In this document: in pieces, positions 43,772 through 52,771 of the stretch
Position numbering within the stretch: the stretch's first letter is position 1
Layout of the letters: the number at the start of each line of letters is the position of its first letter
Assembly: GCF_042646205.1 (NCBI RefSeq)
Contig: NZ_JBHRTF010000006.1
Span: 434,001 to 498,000 of the forward strand
Direction: 5' to 3'
DNA: 64,000 nucleotides
Source of the DNA: Cellvibrio fontiphilus_A
GTDB lineage: Bacteria; Pseudomonadota; Gammaproteobacteria; Pseudomonadales; Cellvibrionaceae
Made by a program: the position numbers and the translations under genes
The notes under the pieces: generated by a model
Databases searched by the model: none
The model's input: the letters and a program-made list of their open reading frames with translations, nothing else
Told to the model about the DNA's origin: nothing

Positions 43772-43796
43772 GATAATGATATTGCGAATACTTATC
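43772..43796. promoter_or_regulatory. Candidate Fur box before the DUF3649-PepSY-DUF3325 genes
   Basis: GATATTGCGAATACTTATC (43778-43796) matches the 19-base Fur consensus at 14 positions; an overlapping window from 43772, which begins GATAATGATA, matches at 13. It lies 45 bases upstream of the first gene. Overlapping Fur sites of this kind are normal at iron-repressed promoters. Confidence 0.6.
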
Positions 43797-43840
43797 ATTT
43801 ATGAAATTATGGCTGTATTTTTATCAGGCCTATAAGATCA

Positions 43841-44128
43841 ATGATTCAACAGCTGAGCATTATCAACCGAATTGCGGCGGCACTAGTCGGCGGCTACGCA
43901 TTTACTTGGGGGTTTACTGCACTTGGTATTGCCGGGCTGGTAGCACTGGGTGTGGATTTTCATGAGGCCGAAACAGCGGTGCTGTTGTTGGCATTTTTAG
44001 TGTTCTTGACCCTGTTTCTCTGGGTGTTTGCGACCTCTCGTATTGCGCGGGCCTGGTTGTTGTTGGGCGGTGGTGCAGTGCTTATGACCGCGGCGGCCTG
44101 GGCGCTGCAGCGCGTGCTTTTGGGTTGA
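43841..44128 (+). CDS. DUF3649 small membrane protein, iron uptake-associated
   Basis: A 95-residue protein with three hydrophobic segments (GGYAFTWGFTALGIAGLVALG, AVLLLAFLVFLTLFLWVFATS and the C-terminal WLLLGGGAVLMTAAAWAL). Size and arrangement match DUF3649, which recurs directly before PepSY-associated membrane proteins and DUF3325 proteins in siderophore clusters. Function is not defined. It lies just downstream of a Fur box and 22 bases before the PepSY gene. The ribosome-binding site is weak. Confidence 0.82.
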   Translation: MIQQLSIINRIAAALVGGYAFTWGFTALGIAGLVALGVDFHEAETAVLLLAFLVFLTLFLWVFATSRIARAWLLLGGGAVLMTAAAWALQRVLLG

Positions 44129-44150
44129 TGGCCGAGGAATAGAAGGTTCT

Positions 44151-45869
44151 ATGTTTAGTCAATTTCGTTTATCCATGACGTGGGTTCATACCTGGTTCGG
44201 TTTGGTGATGGGCTTTGTGCTCATGATTTGTTTTTTCTTTGGTGCACTATCGGTATTTGATCGGGAGATAGATCGCTGGGCGATTCCGAAAACGCGCTTT
44301 GAACCTCAGCCCATGCCATCGTTTGATCATTTACTGAAACCGGTATTTGAAAAGTTGCGTGCTCACCCGGTGGATATGGCAGCTACGGCAGAGCGGGTAA
44401 TTGGTGATTTACCGCACCCGGATGCTATGCCTATGGCATCACTCTATGCTTACACCACGCATCGTGATCCGGTATTGGCGATAGGGGCAGAGTTCAGTAT
44501 CCCGAATAAGCCCAAGAACCCTGCTGATGATCATTTACATGTGCACGGTTGGGCGACTATCGACCCGCGTACGGGTGAAGTTATTCCCGATGATGCATTA
44601 AAAATCGGCAGCGGTTGGTTTTACCCTATGCATTACAGCCTTAATTGGCAGTGGAAAAATATTGGCTTTTATGTGGTCGGTTTGGCGGCATTTATCATGT
44701 TGGCTGCGTTGGTGACCGGCGTGATTATGCATCGCAAAATCTTTCGTGAGCTGTTTACCTTTCGACCACAAAAACGTACTCAGCGCAGCACTCTGGATCT
44801 GCACAATATGACCGGTGTGGTTGCATTGCCATTCCACTTCTTTTTTGCATTTACGGGCCTGATTATTTTCGCGGCTTATTATTACCTCCCAGTATCGGGA
44901 ACCCTGCTTAAACCCCTGCATGACCAGCATGAAATTCTGGAGTCAGAGCGCACAGGGCTGCCCCATGAGCCTTCCGGTGTGGCAGCACCCATGGCCTCGG
45001 TCGATGCCATGGTGACAGAAGCCAAGCGTCGTTGGGCTGAGCGCGATATGGCCGGTGAAGTGGGTTACCTTTATGCTGATCATTTGGGTGATCAAAATGG
45101 CTATGTGAGTATTTATCGCGCGGGAAGTGACCGGGTTGCGTTGGTGGGTGAAGGCATACACTTTAAAGCCAGTACCGGCGAAGTGCTGCGCGAAGATCCG
45201 CCGCGCACCGCCGTCGCCGAGATCAACGAATTTCTGACTGGTTTGCATTTACAGCATTTTGAGCACTGGTTATTGCGCTGGCTCTATGTGATTGGCGGTT
45301 TGCTCGGTTGTGTTTGTATCGCAACCGGCTTTATTTTCTTTGTCGAAAAGCGCAAGCGTCAGCATGCAAAAACCAATAGCCAAGCTAGTCGTATTGTTGA
45401 TGCCTTTGCGGTTACTACGGTGACCGGCATGCTCATCGCAACCCTTGCGATCCTGGTGGCAAACCGCCTGCTCCCCGCTGACTTGGCTGGTAAAGGCTCT
45501 TGGGAGATCAGAGCCTTCTGGGGCGCGTGGTTATTGGCTTTATTGCACGCATTCTGGCGCAGCGCACCTGTTGCCCGTGCAGCTTTGAATCCGGCGTGGC
45601 GCGAGCAGTGCTGGCTGGCGGCGCTTCTCGCTGGTACAGCAGTGTTACTCAACTGGATTTCGACCGGTGACCATCTGTTCAAAACTGTCTTCACCAACAC
45701 CTATTGGCCCGTGGCCGGTGTTGACTTGAGCCTGATAGTAACGGCGGTGTTATTAGTGGGTGCCGCACGCAAACTGTGGCGGGTTGAGCAGTCAGCCGCG
45801 CAAAGCCAGTTGGTCAGCGAAGAGGTGGGGTGCAACTTTGGAATCAATGGTGAGGTGAATCATGGTTGA
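44151..45869 (+). CDS. PepSY-associated membrane protein, probable siderophore-iron reductase
   Basis: A 572-residue inner-membrane protein. The N-terminal TWVHTWFGLVMGFVLMICFFFGALSVF helix, NIGFYVVGLAAFIMLAALVTGVIMHRKIF, LHNMTGVVALPFHFFFAFTGLIIFA and HWLLRWLYVIGGLLGCVCIATG are PepSY_TM helices with conserved His (HxxxxxH type haem ligands); a periplasmic loop lies between, and four more C-terminal helices are added. Homologues such as FpvG of Pseudomonas reduce ferric siderophores in the periplasm. That role is inferred from the family and from the Fur box. It overlaps the DUF3325 gene by eight bases. Confidence 0.86.
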   Translation: MFSQFRLSMTWVHTWFGLVMGFVLMICFFFGALSVFDREIDRWAIPKTRFEPQPMPSFDHLLKPVFEKLRAHPVDMAATAERVIGDLPHPDAMPMASLYAYTTHRDPVLAIGAEFSIPNKPKNPADDHLHVHGWATIDPRTGEVIPDDALKIGSGWFYPMHYSLNWQWKNIGFYVVGLAAFIMLAALVTGVIMHRKIFRELFTFRPQKRTQRSTLDLHNMTGVVALPFHFFFAFTGLIIFAAYYYLPVSGTLLKPLHDQHEILESERTGLPHEPSGVAAPMASVDAMVTEAKRRWAERDMAGEVGYLYADHLGDQNGYVSIYRAGSDRVALVGEGIHFKASTGEVLREDPPRTAVAEINEFLTGLHLQHFEHWLLRWLYVIGGLLGCVCIATGFIFFVEKRKRQHAKTNSQASRIVDAFAVTTVTGMLIATLAILVANRLLPADLAGKGSWEIRAFWGAWLLALLHAFWRSAPVARAALNPAWREQCWLAALLAGTAVLLNWISTGDHLFKTVFTNTYWPVAGVDLSLIVTAVLLVGAARKLWRVEQSAAQSQLVSEEVGCNFGINGEVNHG

Positions 45870-46191
45870 GCCTTGGGTCGCATTGATGCTCGCCGCGTTG
45901 AGCTGTTTTGTTGGGTTTGCCTGGTTTGCCCTTGCGATGAGTGTGCACTGGCAGCAAGTAATGAAAACTACCTCGGCTCCCAGTCTGCAAATACGTGCCA
46001 CACTCAGGTTGCTTGGTTCGGTGGGCTTGTTGGTTGCGGCGCTGTTCTGTTTTATTGCTGATCGACCTTCCATGGCGATATTGGTGTGGTTGATGCTGCT
46101 CGCCGTCTGTGCTCCCTCGGTTGCGATGCTGCTGGCTTGGCGCCCGCAGCTGCTGCGCTTACTGTGGCCCGGCGTTAAGGTAAAAGCGTAA
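45862..46191 (+). CDS. DUF3325 small membrane protein
   Basis: A 109-residue protein with three hydrophobic segments (MLAALSCFVGFAWFALAMSVHW, LLGSVGLLVAALFCFIAD, AILVWLMLLAVCAPSVAMLLAW), matching the DUF3325 size and layout. It ends the Fur-box cluster and is translationally coupled to the PepSY gene by an eight-base overlap. Function is unknown; DUF3325 recurs in iron-reductase clusters. Its last 17 bases overlap the 3' end of the convergent diguanylate cyclase gene. Confidence 0.82.
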   Translation: MVEPWVALMLAALSCFVGFAWFALAMSVHWQQVMKTTSAPSLQIRATLRLLGSVGLLVAALFCFIADRPSMAILVWLMLLAVCAPSVAMLLAWRPQLLRLLWPGVKVKA

Positions 46192-47140
46192 CCCGGTTGC
46201 GGCCGCCTTCTTTGGACTTGTACAAGCCCTGATCGGCTTTTTCGATCCAGTGGCGATGGTCGTGTAACTCCGGGTTGAGTTCTGAAACTCCCATGCTCAC
46301 CGTGAACTGAATCTCGTGCCCCTCGGCATAAATGGTTGAGGACTCGATTGTTTTACGCAGGCGTTCAGCAAACACACAGGCGCCATCACCGTTGGTATTG
46401 GTTAGGATGATGCCGAATTCTTCGCCACCGTAGCGGCCGGGAATATCCAAATCGCGCGCGTGCTCTTTGATGGTTCTGCTCACCGCCCGGATCGCTTCAT
46501 CGCCAACAGTATGTCCATAGGTGTCGTTAATTTTCTTGAAGTGATCTATATCCAACATAATCAGGCTTGATGGCTGTTCATAGCGATCGAAGCGTTTGAA
46601 CTCCTGGATCAATCTCAATTCCCAATAACCGCGGTTAAACAAGCCGGTCAAGTGGTCAGTGCGACTCATATTTTGCAGTTGTTTGTTGGCTTGTTGCTGC
46701 GCAATTTTATTTACGGCTGTATCCGTCACATCGTAAATGATCAGGCAGATGTGCTTGGCAATGCCGTTGGTATCGAGCAGCGGAATAATGCTGCTATTTT
46801 GATACATGTATTCGGCCGTCCCGGTAATAGGGCGATAGTGTGGGAAGCGGAATAAATAAGGTCGCTGCTCCCAAGTGGTGAATGCCGTATTTTGTAATAC
46901 AAACACCGATTGTGCCTTGTGTTTGAACCAGGCCTCGGGGAGTTCCGGGAAGGCTTCAAATAAACTCTTACCCAGTACCTTCTCTGGCGCTTTGCCGCTG
47001 TGATTTTGCATAAAGCTGTTCCACACATTGATGGTGTAGTTTTCGTCCATCACAACGAGCCCTACATCAATGTTTTGCAAAATGTCCATTTGCCAATGAA
47101 CATCATCGAACAGCTTGTCGGAGTCTTTGGTTTTTACCAT
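46175..47140 (-). CDS. PAS-GGDEF diguanylate cyclase
   Basis: A 321-residue cytoplasmic protein with one PAS domain (about 18-145) and a GGDEF domain (about 165-320). The active site is GGEEF, a functional variant, and the RxxD inhibitory site (RDLD) lies exactly five residues before it; DIDHFKKINDTYGH carries the metal and GTP ligands. It should make cyclic di-GMP, with product inhibition. No EAL domain. It starts 14 bases after the CheC-like gene, so the two form an operon. Its 3' end overlaps the convergent DUF3325 gene by 17 bases. Confidence 0.93.
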   Translation of the reverse strand: MVKTKDSDKLFDDVHWQMDILQNIDVGLVVMDENYTINVWNSFMQNHSGKAPEKVLGKSLFEAFPELPEAWFKHKAQSVFVLQNTAFTTWEQRPYLFRFPHYRPITGTAEYMYQNSSIIPLLDTNGIAKHICLIIYDVTDTAVNKIAQQQANKQLQNMSRTDHLTGLFNRGYWELRLIQEFKRFDRYEQPSSLIMLDIDHFKKINDTYGHTVGDEAIRAVSRTIKEHARDLDIPGRYGGEEFGIILTNTNGDGACVFAERLRKTIESSTIYAEGHEIQFTVSMGVSELNPELHDHRHWIEKADQGLYKSKEGGRNRVTLLP

Positions 47141-47154
47141 CGGTGTTATTCAGC

Positions 47155-47772
47155 CTAATCAAGTAGGTAGTCAAGTTTTTCGGTCAGACCGGAAATGGAA
47201 TGTTCAGCAATCACCAATAACAAATCACAGTTGATCTTGTGATCTTCAATCGCGTAGTTGATCTCCACTACCAGCGCTTGCTTCCATTTCATATTGTTGT
47301 TTTGCAGTAGGTCGGTGATGTTGCAGTGTTGCCCCAATAACATGGGGGGGCCGAAGCTGAAGTGCGTATCCAATTGCTCGGCAAGGCCACGAAGACAGGC
47401 GCCATTTAATACATTCGCCGTATCCATCAGCAATTCGTATTGAGCTTGCTCATCGGGAACACGGTCATATTTAAGCAGTCTGGCAAGGTCGTCAAAATCG
47501 GTGCCATGGAATATCAGCATGGCTTCGCCCGCTATGCCACCGCCAATAAAACCCTGGCAGACACCATGAACTATATCGTTTTGGTTTTCCCGGTTAAGGG
47601 ACTGGAGTGCCATGGCGATATCGGTTGGGTTGAGCACGCTAACGTGGGGTATGGACAATACGACAAAGACGTCCAGCAGGCGGGCCAGGTGGGCACCGGC
47701 TTGGCCCATGGCGACGTTGGTAATTTCTTGCAGGCAGTCGCGCTGGTCTTCAGTGAGCAAGTATTCAGGCAT
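47155..47772 (-). CDS. CheC-like phosphatase of response regulators
   Basis: A 205-residue CheC/CheX/FliY-family protein. The active-site pattern E-x2-N occurs in LQEITNVAMGQAG and, in the second half, as D-x2-N (LMDTANVLNGACL), so the second site carries a Glu to Asp change. CheC dephosphorylates phosphorylated CheY-like receivers. No chemotaxis or receiver gene is adjacent; instead it is paired with a PAS-GGDEF cyclase, so it may control a receiver that acts on c-di-GMP signalling. The ATG at 47772 gives the better N terminus; an in-frame codon at 47796 is an alternative. Confidence 0.86.
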   Translation of the reverse strand: MPEYLLTEDQRDCLQEITNVAMGQAGAHLARLLDVFVVLSIPHVSVLNPTDIAMALQSLNRENQNDIVHGVCQGFIGGGIAGEAMLIFHGTDFDDLARLLKYDRVPDEQAQYELLMDTANVLNGACLRGLAEQLDTHFSFGPPMLLGQHCNITDLLQNNNMKWKQALVVEINYAIEDHKINCDLLLVIAEHSISGLTEKLDYLLD

Positions 47773-48063
47773 AGTGTTCGATCTTGTTATAAGCATCTGG
47801 AGGTTTATCTGAAGCTTAGCAGTAATCTATCAATTTGTTGCAAAACATCTGATGGGTTAGCCGGCAGGCTTTCCTCCACAAGAATTTCATCAATTCCACA
47901 CGGATTTTTATACTCTAAGTGCCTATCAGAGCAGGTTTTTTAGGCTCTTTGTTTGTAATCCAAAGTGTACTACCATGCCCTGAATAGCCATTAATGCCGG
48001 GGCATTTCAGCAAGATTGTTTGACTGCCAGCCCCGCCCATCAACAATTTGAACAGAGGCACAT

Positions 48064-50142
48064 ATGAGTCCATGCAAACAGGTGTTGGCGACAGTGATTA
48101 CCCCCTGGAAGCTGCTAAAGCCGGCGTCCTTTTTGGCCTTGAGTATTGGATTACTCGCCGGCTGCGATTCGCGCCCTGAGGCTGAAGGTTCTTCAGATGT
48201 GGTGGCTTCAGTTGCTTGGCAAAAACCCGCTGATGCCAAGGCTGCCGACTACCTTGCCGGCTGTGAAGCTGATCATGGCCAGATTCGCACGCAAATGAAG
48301 GCGTTTGCTGCAGAGTCAATACATTACCAACCCCAAGAGCTGCTGGGAGCGATCAACAATATCGACCTGTTGCTCGACAAACAGATGAACCTTGCCAGCC
48401 TCTACGCCAATGTCCACCCGAATGAGGCGGTTCGTGCAAGCGCTGAGGAGTGCGAGCAAAAGTTTGTTGAGCTAATTAGCGAAATCAGCTTGTCCCGCCC
48501 GCTGTATAACCATCTGGTCGCGGTAGATACAACCGGTTTGGATGCACAGGACAAACGTTTGGTAGAGCACTTGCTGCTAGACTTTAAACGTGCCGGTGTA
48601 GATAAAGACGAGGCAACGCGCGCGCGCATCAAAAAATTGAATGAAGAAATCAATTTAATTGGCCAAAACTTCGATAAAAATATTCGCGATGGCGCGCGCC
48701 AATTGGTATTGGATTCTGTTGATGACCTTAAAGGGTTGCCTCAAGACTACATAGATACTCACAAACCGAATGAAGATGGAAAAATTATTCTCACAACGGC
48801 ATACCCTGATTACGTACCGTTTATGCAATATGCCGAAAACGATGAGTTGCGCAAAAAATTCTATGTCATCTTTCGCCAGCAGGCCTATCCAGAAAATAAG
48901 GCTGTACTGCAAAGTCTGATCGAAAAGCGCCATGAGTTGGCACAAATTCTGGGTTATGAGAATTTCTCGGCATTTATTACCGAAGACAAGATGATCGGTT
49001 CGCCAGCAAACGTCCAAAGTTTTATTGACAAGGTTTCTGCTGTAGCAACGCCGCGTGCCGAGCAGGAATATCAACAGTTGTTAGCGCGACTGCAGCAGAT
49101 TGATCCAACTGCTACCCGCGTTGAAGATTGGCAAAAAATGTATGTGGAGCACTTGGTCAAAAAAGAGGATTACCAGGTCAATGCGCAGGAAGTTCGTCAG
49201 TACTTTCATTACGACAAAGTAAAACAAGGTATTTTTGAATTGGTGCAGGCCATGTTTGGTGTTTCCATTCGCCCTTGGCAAACCGATGTTTGGCATGAGT
49301 CAGTAAATGCCTATGAAATACTGGAGGGTGAAAAAGTTATTGGTCGCTTCTATTTGGATATGCACCCACGCACTGGAAAGTACAAACATGCCGCTGCATT
49401 TTCGGTTGTGAATGGCATAGATGGTGTACAACTGCCGGTAGCTGCTTTGGTGTGTAATTTCCCGGGCGATGACGGTAGTTCCGGTTTAATGGAGCACGCA
49501 GACGTAGAAACTTTTTTGCATGAGTTTGGCCATTTGCTGCATGGAATTTTTGCCGGGACCAACCAGCGCTGGATGTATTTCTCGGGCATAAAAACCGAAT
49601 GGGATTTTGTCGAGGCTCCCTCACAAATGCTGGAGGAATGGGTATGGGATACCGAAACTCTTGCCAGCTTTGCGCAAAATGATAAAGGCGAGGTTATCCC
49701 ACAAGAGTTAGTTGCGAAAATGATCGCCGCGCGTGACTTTGGGCGCGCCATGTGGACAAAACATCAATTGTTTTATGCGGCGCTATCACTCGGCTTATAC
49801 AACACAGATCCCTCCAAACTTGATCTGAATAAAGCGATGGAAGAGATTCAATCCACATACTCGCCTTTTGGGTATGTGGACGATACTTATTTTTACGCAA
49901 GCTTCGGTCACTTGAATGGATATTCCTCCATCTATTACACCTATATGTGGTCACTGGTGATCGCCGCCGACATGCATAGCGAATTCATGAAGAAAGGGTT
50001 GCGTAACCCTGAACTCTCACAGCATTTCCGCAAAACTGTACTTGAACCGGGCGGCTCCAAAGACGCAGCTGATTTGGTGAAGGACTTTTTAGGGCGCCCT
50101 TATAGTTTTGACGCGTTTGCCAAGGATCTTTCTGTCAAATAG
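48064..50142 (+). CDS. M3-family oligopeptidase lipoprotein
   Basis: A 692-residue zinc metallopeptidase of the M3 (thimet oligopeptidase) family. The catalytic motif HEFGH is in VETFLHEFGHLLHGIF, with the third ligand Glu in VEAPSQMLEEWVW, and the late GYSSIYYTYMWS motif. A signal sequence with lipobox LLAGC (Cys34) predicts a lipid-anchored periplasmic or outer-membrane enzyme, unlike cytosolic PrlC. It cleaves oligopeptides, probably before import by the opp genes that begin 63 bases after its stop codon, though a terminator separates them. Confidence 0.93.
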   Translation: MSPCKQVLATVITPWKLLKPASFLALSIGLLAGCDSRPEAEGSSDVVASVAWQKPADAKAADYLAGCEADHGQIRTQMKAFAAESIHYQPQELLGAINNIDLLLDKQMNLASLYANVHPNEAVRASAEECEQKFVELISEISLSRPLYNHLVAVDTTGLDAQDKRLVEHLLLDFKRAGVDKDEATRARIKKLNEEINLIGQNFDKNIRDGARQLVLDSVDDLKGLPQDYIDTHKPNEDGKIILTTAYPDYVPFMQYAENDELRKKFYVIFRQQAYPENKAVLQSLIEKRHELAQILGYENFSAFITEDKMIGSPANVQSFIDKVSAVATPRAEQEYQQLLARLQQIDPTATRVEDWQKMYVEHLVKKEDYQVNAQEVRQYFHYDKVKQGIFELVQAMFGVSIRPWQTDVWHESVNAYEILEGEKVIGRFYLDMHPRTGKYKHAAAFSVVNGIDGVQLPVAALVCNFPGDDGSSGLMEHADVETFLHEFGHLLHGIFAGTNQRWMYFSGIKTEWDFVEAPSQMLEEWVWDTETLASFAQNDKGEVIPQELVAKMIAARDFGRAMWTKHQLFYAALSLGLYNTDPSKLDLNKAMEEIQSTYSPFGYVDDTYFYASFGHLNGYSSIYYTYMWSLVIAADMHSEFMKKGLRNPELSQHFRKTVLEPGGSKDAADLVKDFLGRPYSFDAFAKDLSVK

Positions 50143-50145
50143 GTC

Positions 50146-50177
50146 AAAAGCTCCCTATCGTTTGGTAGGGGGCTTTT
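50146..50177 (+). terminator. Rho-independent terminator after the M3 peptidase
   Basis: AAAAGC-TCCCTA and TAGGGG-GCTTTT pair around an eight-base loop, followed by T bases. Confidence 0.8.
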
Positions 50178-50205
50178 GTGCATTTAATTCGCTGTTGGTT
50201 TTTCT

Positions 50206-51837
50206 ATGAAAGTAATAAACCTTTTACTCCTGTTGTCGTTTCTGAGCTTCATTCTCTCCGGGTGTGGTGACCGAAAAACCTTGGTAGATATAGGTACAGA
50301 AGCACAAATTCTTCATGTTGGTAATGGCACAGAACCTGCCGAAATTGATCCTCATACCACCACAGGTATGCCGGAATACCATTTGCAGATGGCTTTATTT
50401 GAAGGTTTGGTGAGCAAACACCCGGAGACGTTGGAAATTATCCCCGCTGTTGCTGAGCGCTGGACTATTTCTGATAATGGCTTGGTTTACACCTTTTTCA
50501 TTAGGCCTACTGCCAAATGGTCAAATGGTGATGCTTTGGTTGCAGAGGATTTTGTACTTTCCTGGCAGCGTGCACTTTCTGCGGCTTTAGGTAATCAATA
50601 TGCCAATATGCTGTACAGCATTAAAAATGCTGAAGCCTTTCATCTTGGCAAAATCACCGATTTTAAACAGGTAGGGGTGGTTGCTCTTGATCGCTCAACT
50701 CTGCAGGTGACACTAGAAAATCCTACTCCCTATTTTTTGCAAATTTTGGATCATCACAGCGCTTTTCCTGTGCATTTGCCGACATTGCTAAAACATGGTC
50801 GTATGGATGAAGCTGCTACTCGCTGGACACGGCCAGAAAATTTTGTAGGCAACGGCCCTTTTGTGATTAAAGAGTGGACTCCGGGCAAAGTGTTTTCTGT
50901 GCAGCGCAATCAGTATTATTGGGATGCGGCAACTGTCAGATTGAATGAAATTCACTTTTATCCGATCGATCAATCACTTGTGGAAGAGCGGATGTTTAAA
51001 GCAGGGCAGTTGCACAAAACTGAAACATTACCCAGCGCCAAAATCGAGAGATATCGTCAGAGTAATGCTCCTGAATATCGAAGTAATCTTTATTTTGGAA
51101 CTTACTACTATGCGTTTAATGTCACCCAAAAACCCTTGAACGATGTGCGGATACGTAAAGCTTTAGCTTACTCAATTGATAGAGAGGCGATCACAAAACA
51201 CATTACACGAGGCGGCCAATTACCAACCTACGCATTAACACCTCCAGATACTTTGGGGTACACGCCGCGCGCCAAAATGATCTATGACATTGATGCCGCT
51301 CGCCGGCTATTAGCTGAGGCTGGATATCCTGATGGAAAGGGCTTTCCAAAACTGGAGCTTGTTTATAACACCAGCCAGGATCATCAAAAAATTGCTGTTG
51401 CTATACAACAAATGTGGAAAAAGGCATTGAATATTGATGTGTCATTGCAAAATCAGGAGTGGAAAGTTTTTTTGAGCAACCAACAATTACTCAATTTCCA
51501 GATCGGCCGTCGCGGTTGGATTGGCGATTACATAGATCCTTTTACTTTTCTTGAGCTATTCGTAACTAATGGCGGCAATAACAATACAGGGTGGGGCAAT
51601 TCACGATACGACGAGTTAATGCGCCTATCAACTTCAGCAAAAACGAGAGAAGAGCGTTACGAATATTTTCAGGAGGCCGAACAAATATTGGTTGACGAGG
51701 CTCCTATTTTGCCAATTTACAACTACACAACTAATTATCTGCTCTCTCAAGATGTGAAGGGTTATTACCCAAACACTATGGATTATCACCCCTACAAATA
51801 TATGTATTTAGAATCAGCCAAAAAGGGGAATAATTAA
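50206..51837 (+). CDS. oppA: Peptide ABC transporter substrate-binding lipoprotein (OppA-like)
   Basis: A 543-residue SBP_bac_5 family lipoprotein with lipobox ILSGC and the family signature around AEIDPHTTTGMPEYHLQMALFEGLV, WSNGDALVAEDFVLSWQRAL and YYAFNVTQKPLNDVRIRKALAYSIDR. It binds oligopeptides in the periplasm and hands them to OppBC. The C-terminal region (GWIGDYIDPFTFLELF) matches OppA rather than DppA. Its stop codon overlaps the oppB start by one base (TAATG), so the genes are coupled. An M3 oligopeptidase lies directly upstream. Confidence 0.9.
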   Translation: MKVINLLLLLSFLSFILSGCGDRKTLVDIGTEAQILHVGNGTEPAEIDPHTTTGMPEYHLQMALFEGLVSKHPETLEIIPAVAERWTISDNGLVYTFFIRPTAKWSNGDALVAEDFVLSWQRALSAALGNQYANMLYSIKNAEAFHLGKITDFKQVGVVALDRSTLQVTLENPTPYFLQILDHHSAFPVHLPTLLKHGRMDEAATRWTRPENFVGNGPFVIKEWTPGKVFSVQRNQYYWDAATVRLNEIHFYPIDQSLVEERMFKAGQLHKTETLPSAKIERYRQSNAPEYRSNLYFGTYYYAFNVTQKPLNDVRIRKALAYSIDREAITKHITRGGQLPTYALTPPDTLGYTPRAKMIYDIDAARRLLAEAGYPDGKGFPKLELVYNTSQDHQKIAVAIQQMWKKALNIDVSLQNQEWKVFLSNQQLLNFQIGRRGWIGDYIDPFTFLELFVTNGGNNNTGWGNSRYDELMRLSTSAKTREERYEYFQEAEQILVDEAPILPIYNYTTNYLLSQDVKGYYPNTMDYHPYKYMYLESAKKGNN

Positions 51838-52769
51838 TGTTGCGATTTATTATCCAGCGCTGCTTGCAGGCAATCCCTGTGTTGCTACTGGTTGCGACCG
51901 TTACCTTTTTTATGATCCGCATGGCTCCTGGCGGCCCCTTTGATAATGAGCGAGCAGTTCCACCAGAAGTGCTCAAGCATTTAAACGAGCGCTATCACTT
52001 GGATGATCCCCTGTGGAAACAATACACCGATTACATGGTGAATTTACTGCAGGGCGACTTTGGCCCTTCGTTCAAATATCCCACCCACACAGTGAATGAT
52101 TTAATTGCCGCCGGTTTTCCTGCAACAGCAGAACTTTCGCTTTACGCTATTTTATTTGCCTTGGTGGTTGGGTTAACGGCGGGCGTATTTGCATCTTTAC
52201 GCAGTAATACCATGCAAGATTACATTCCCATGTCTGCGGCCATGATTGGTATTTGTATGCCTACCTTCGTATTGGGGCCAATTCTTTTGCTGGTGTTTGG
52301 TATTTGGTTGGGTTGGTTGCCCGTTGCTGGTTGGGGGCAAATTCCCGGCGATAAAATTCTGCCGTCAGTGACCCTGGGTTTCGCTTACGCGGCTTACATC
52401 GCGCGTATTAGTCGTGGTGGTATGTTGGATGTGTTATCTCAAGATTACATTCGCACTGCCAAAGCCAAAGGTTTATCTACAGCTCGAATAGTCTTTGTAC
52501 ATGCTTTGCGCGGTGGTATCACGCCGGTTATTTCATTTCTTGGCCCTGCAATTGCCGGCCTGCTTGCGGGTTCGTTTGTGGTTGAATCTATTTTCCAGAT
52601 TCCCGGGTTGGGGCGCTTTTATGTGATGGCGGCGTTTAATCGCGATTACACGTTAATTTTGGGGCTGACGATTTTTTTTGCGTTTTTAATTGTGCTGTTC
52701 AATTTACTCGCCGATATTGTGTTGGTGTGGTTAAACCCGAAAGTGCGTCAGGATCTTGGGGGTAAATAA
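51837..52769 (+). CDS. oppB: Peptide ABC transporter permease OppB
   Basis: A 310-residue permease with six membrane helices. The N-terminal MLRFIIQRCLQAIPVLLLVATVTFFMIRMAPGGPF is the standard OppB/DppB first helix, and the EAA loop that contacts the ATPase is in DYIRTAKAKGLSTARIVFVHALRGG. The start overlaps oppA, and oppC starts two bases after the stop codon. Confidence 0.94.
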   Translation: MLRFIIQRCLQAIPVLLLVATVTFFMIRMAPGGPFDNERAVPPEVLKHLNERYHLDDPLWKQYTDYMVNLLQGDFGPSFKYPTHTVNDLIAAGFPATAELSLYAILFALVVGLTAGVFASLRSNTMQDYIPMSAAMIGICMPTFVLGPILLLVFGIWLGWLPVAGWGQIPGDKILPSVTLGFAYAAYIARISRGGMLDVLSQDYIRTAKAKGLSTARIVFVHALRGGITPVISFLGPAIAGLLAGSFVVESIFQIPGLGRFYVMAAFNRDYTLILGLTIFFAFLIVLFNLLADIVLVWLNPKVRQDLGGK

Positions 52770-52771
52770 TA

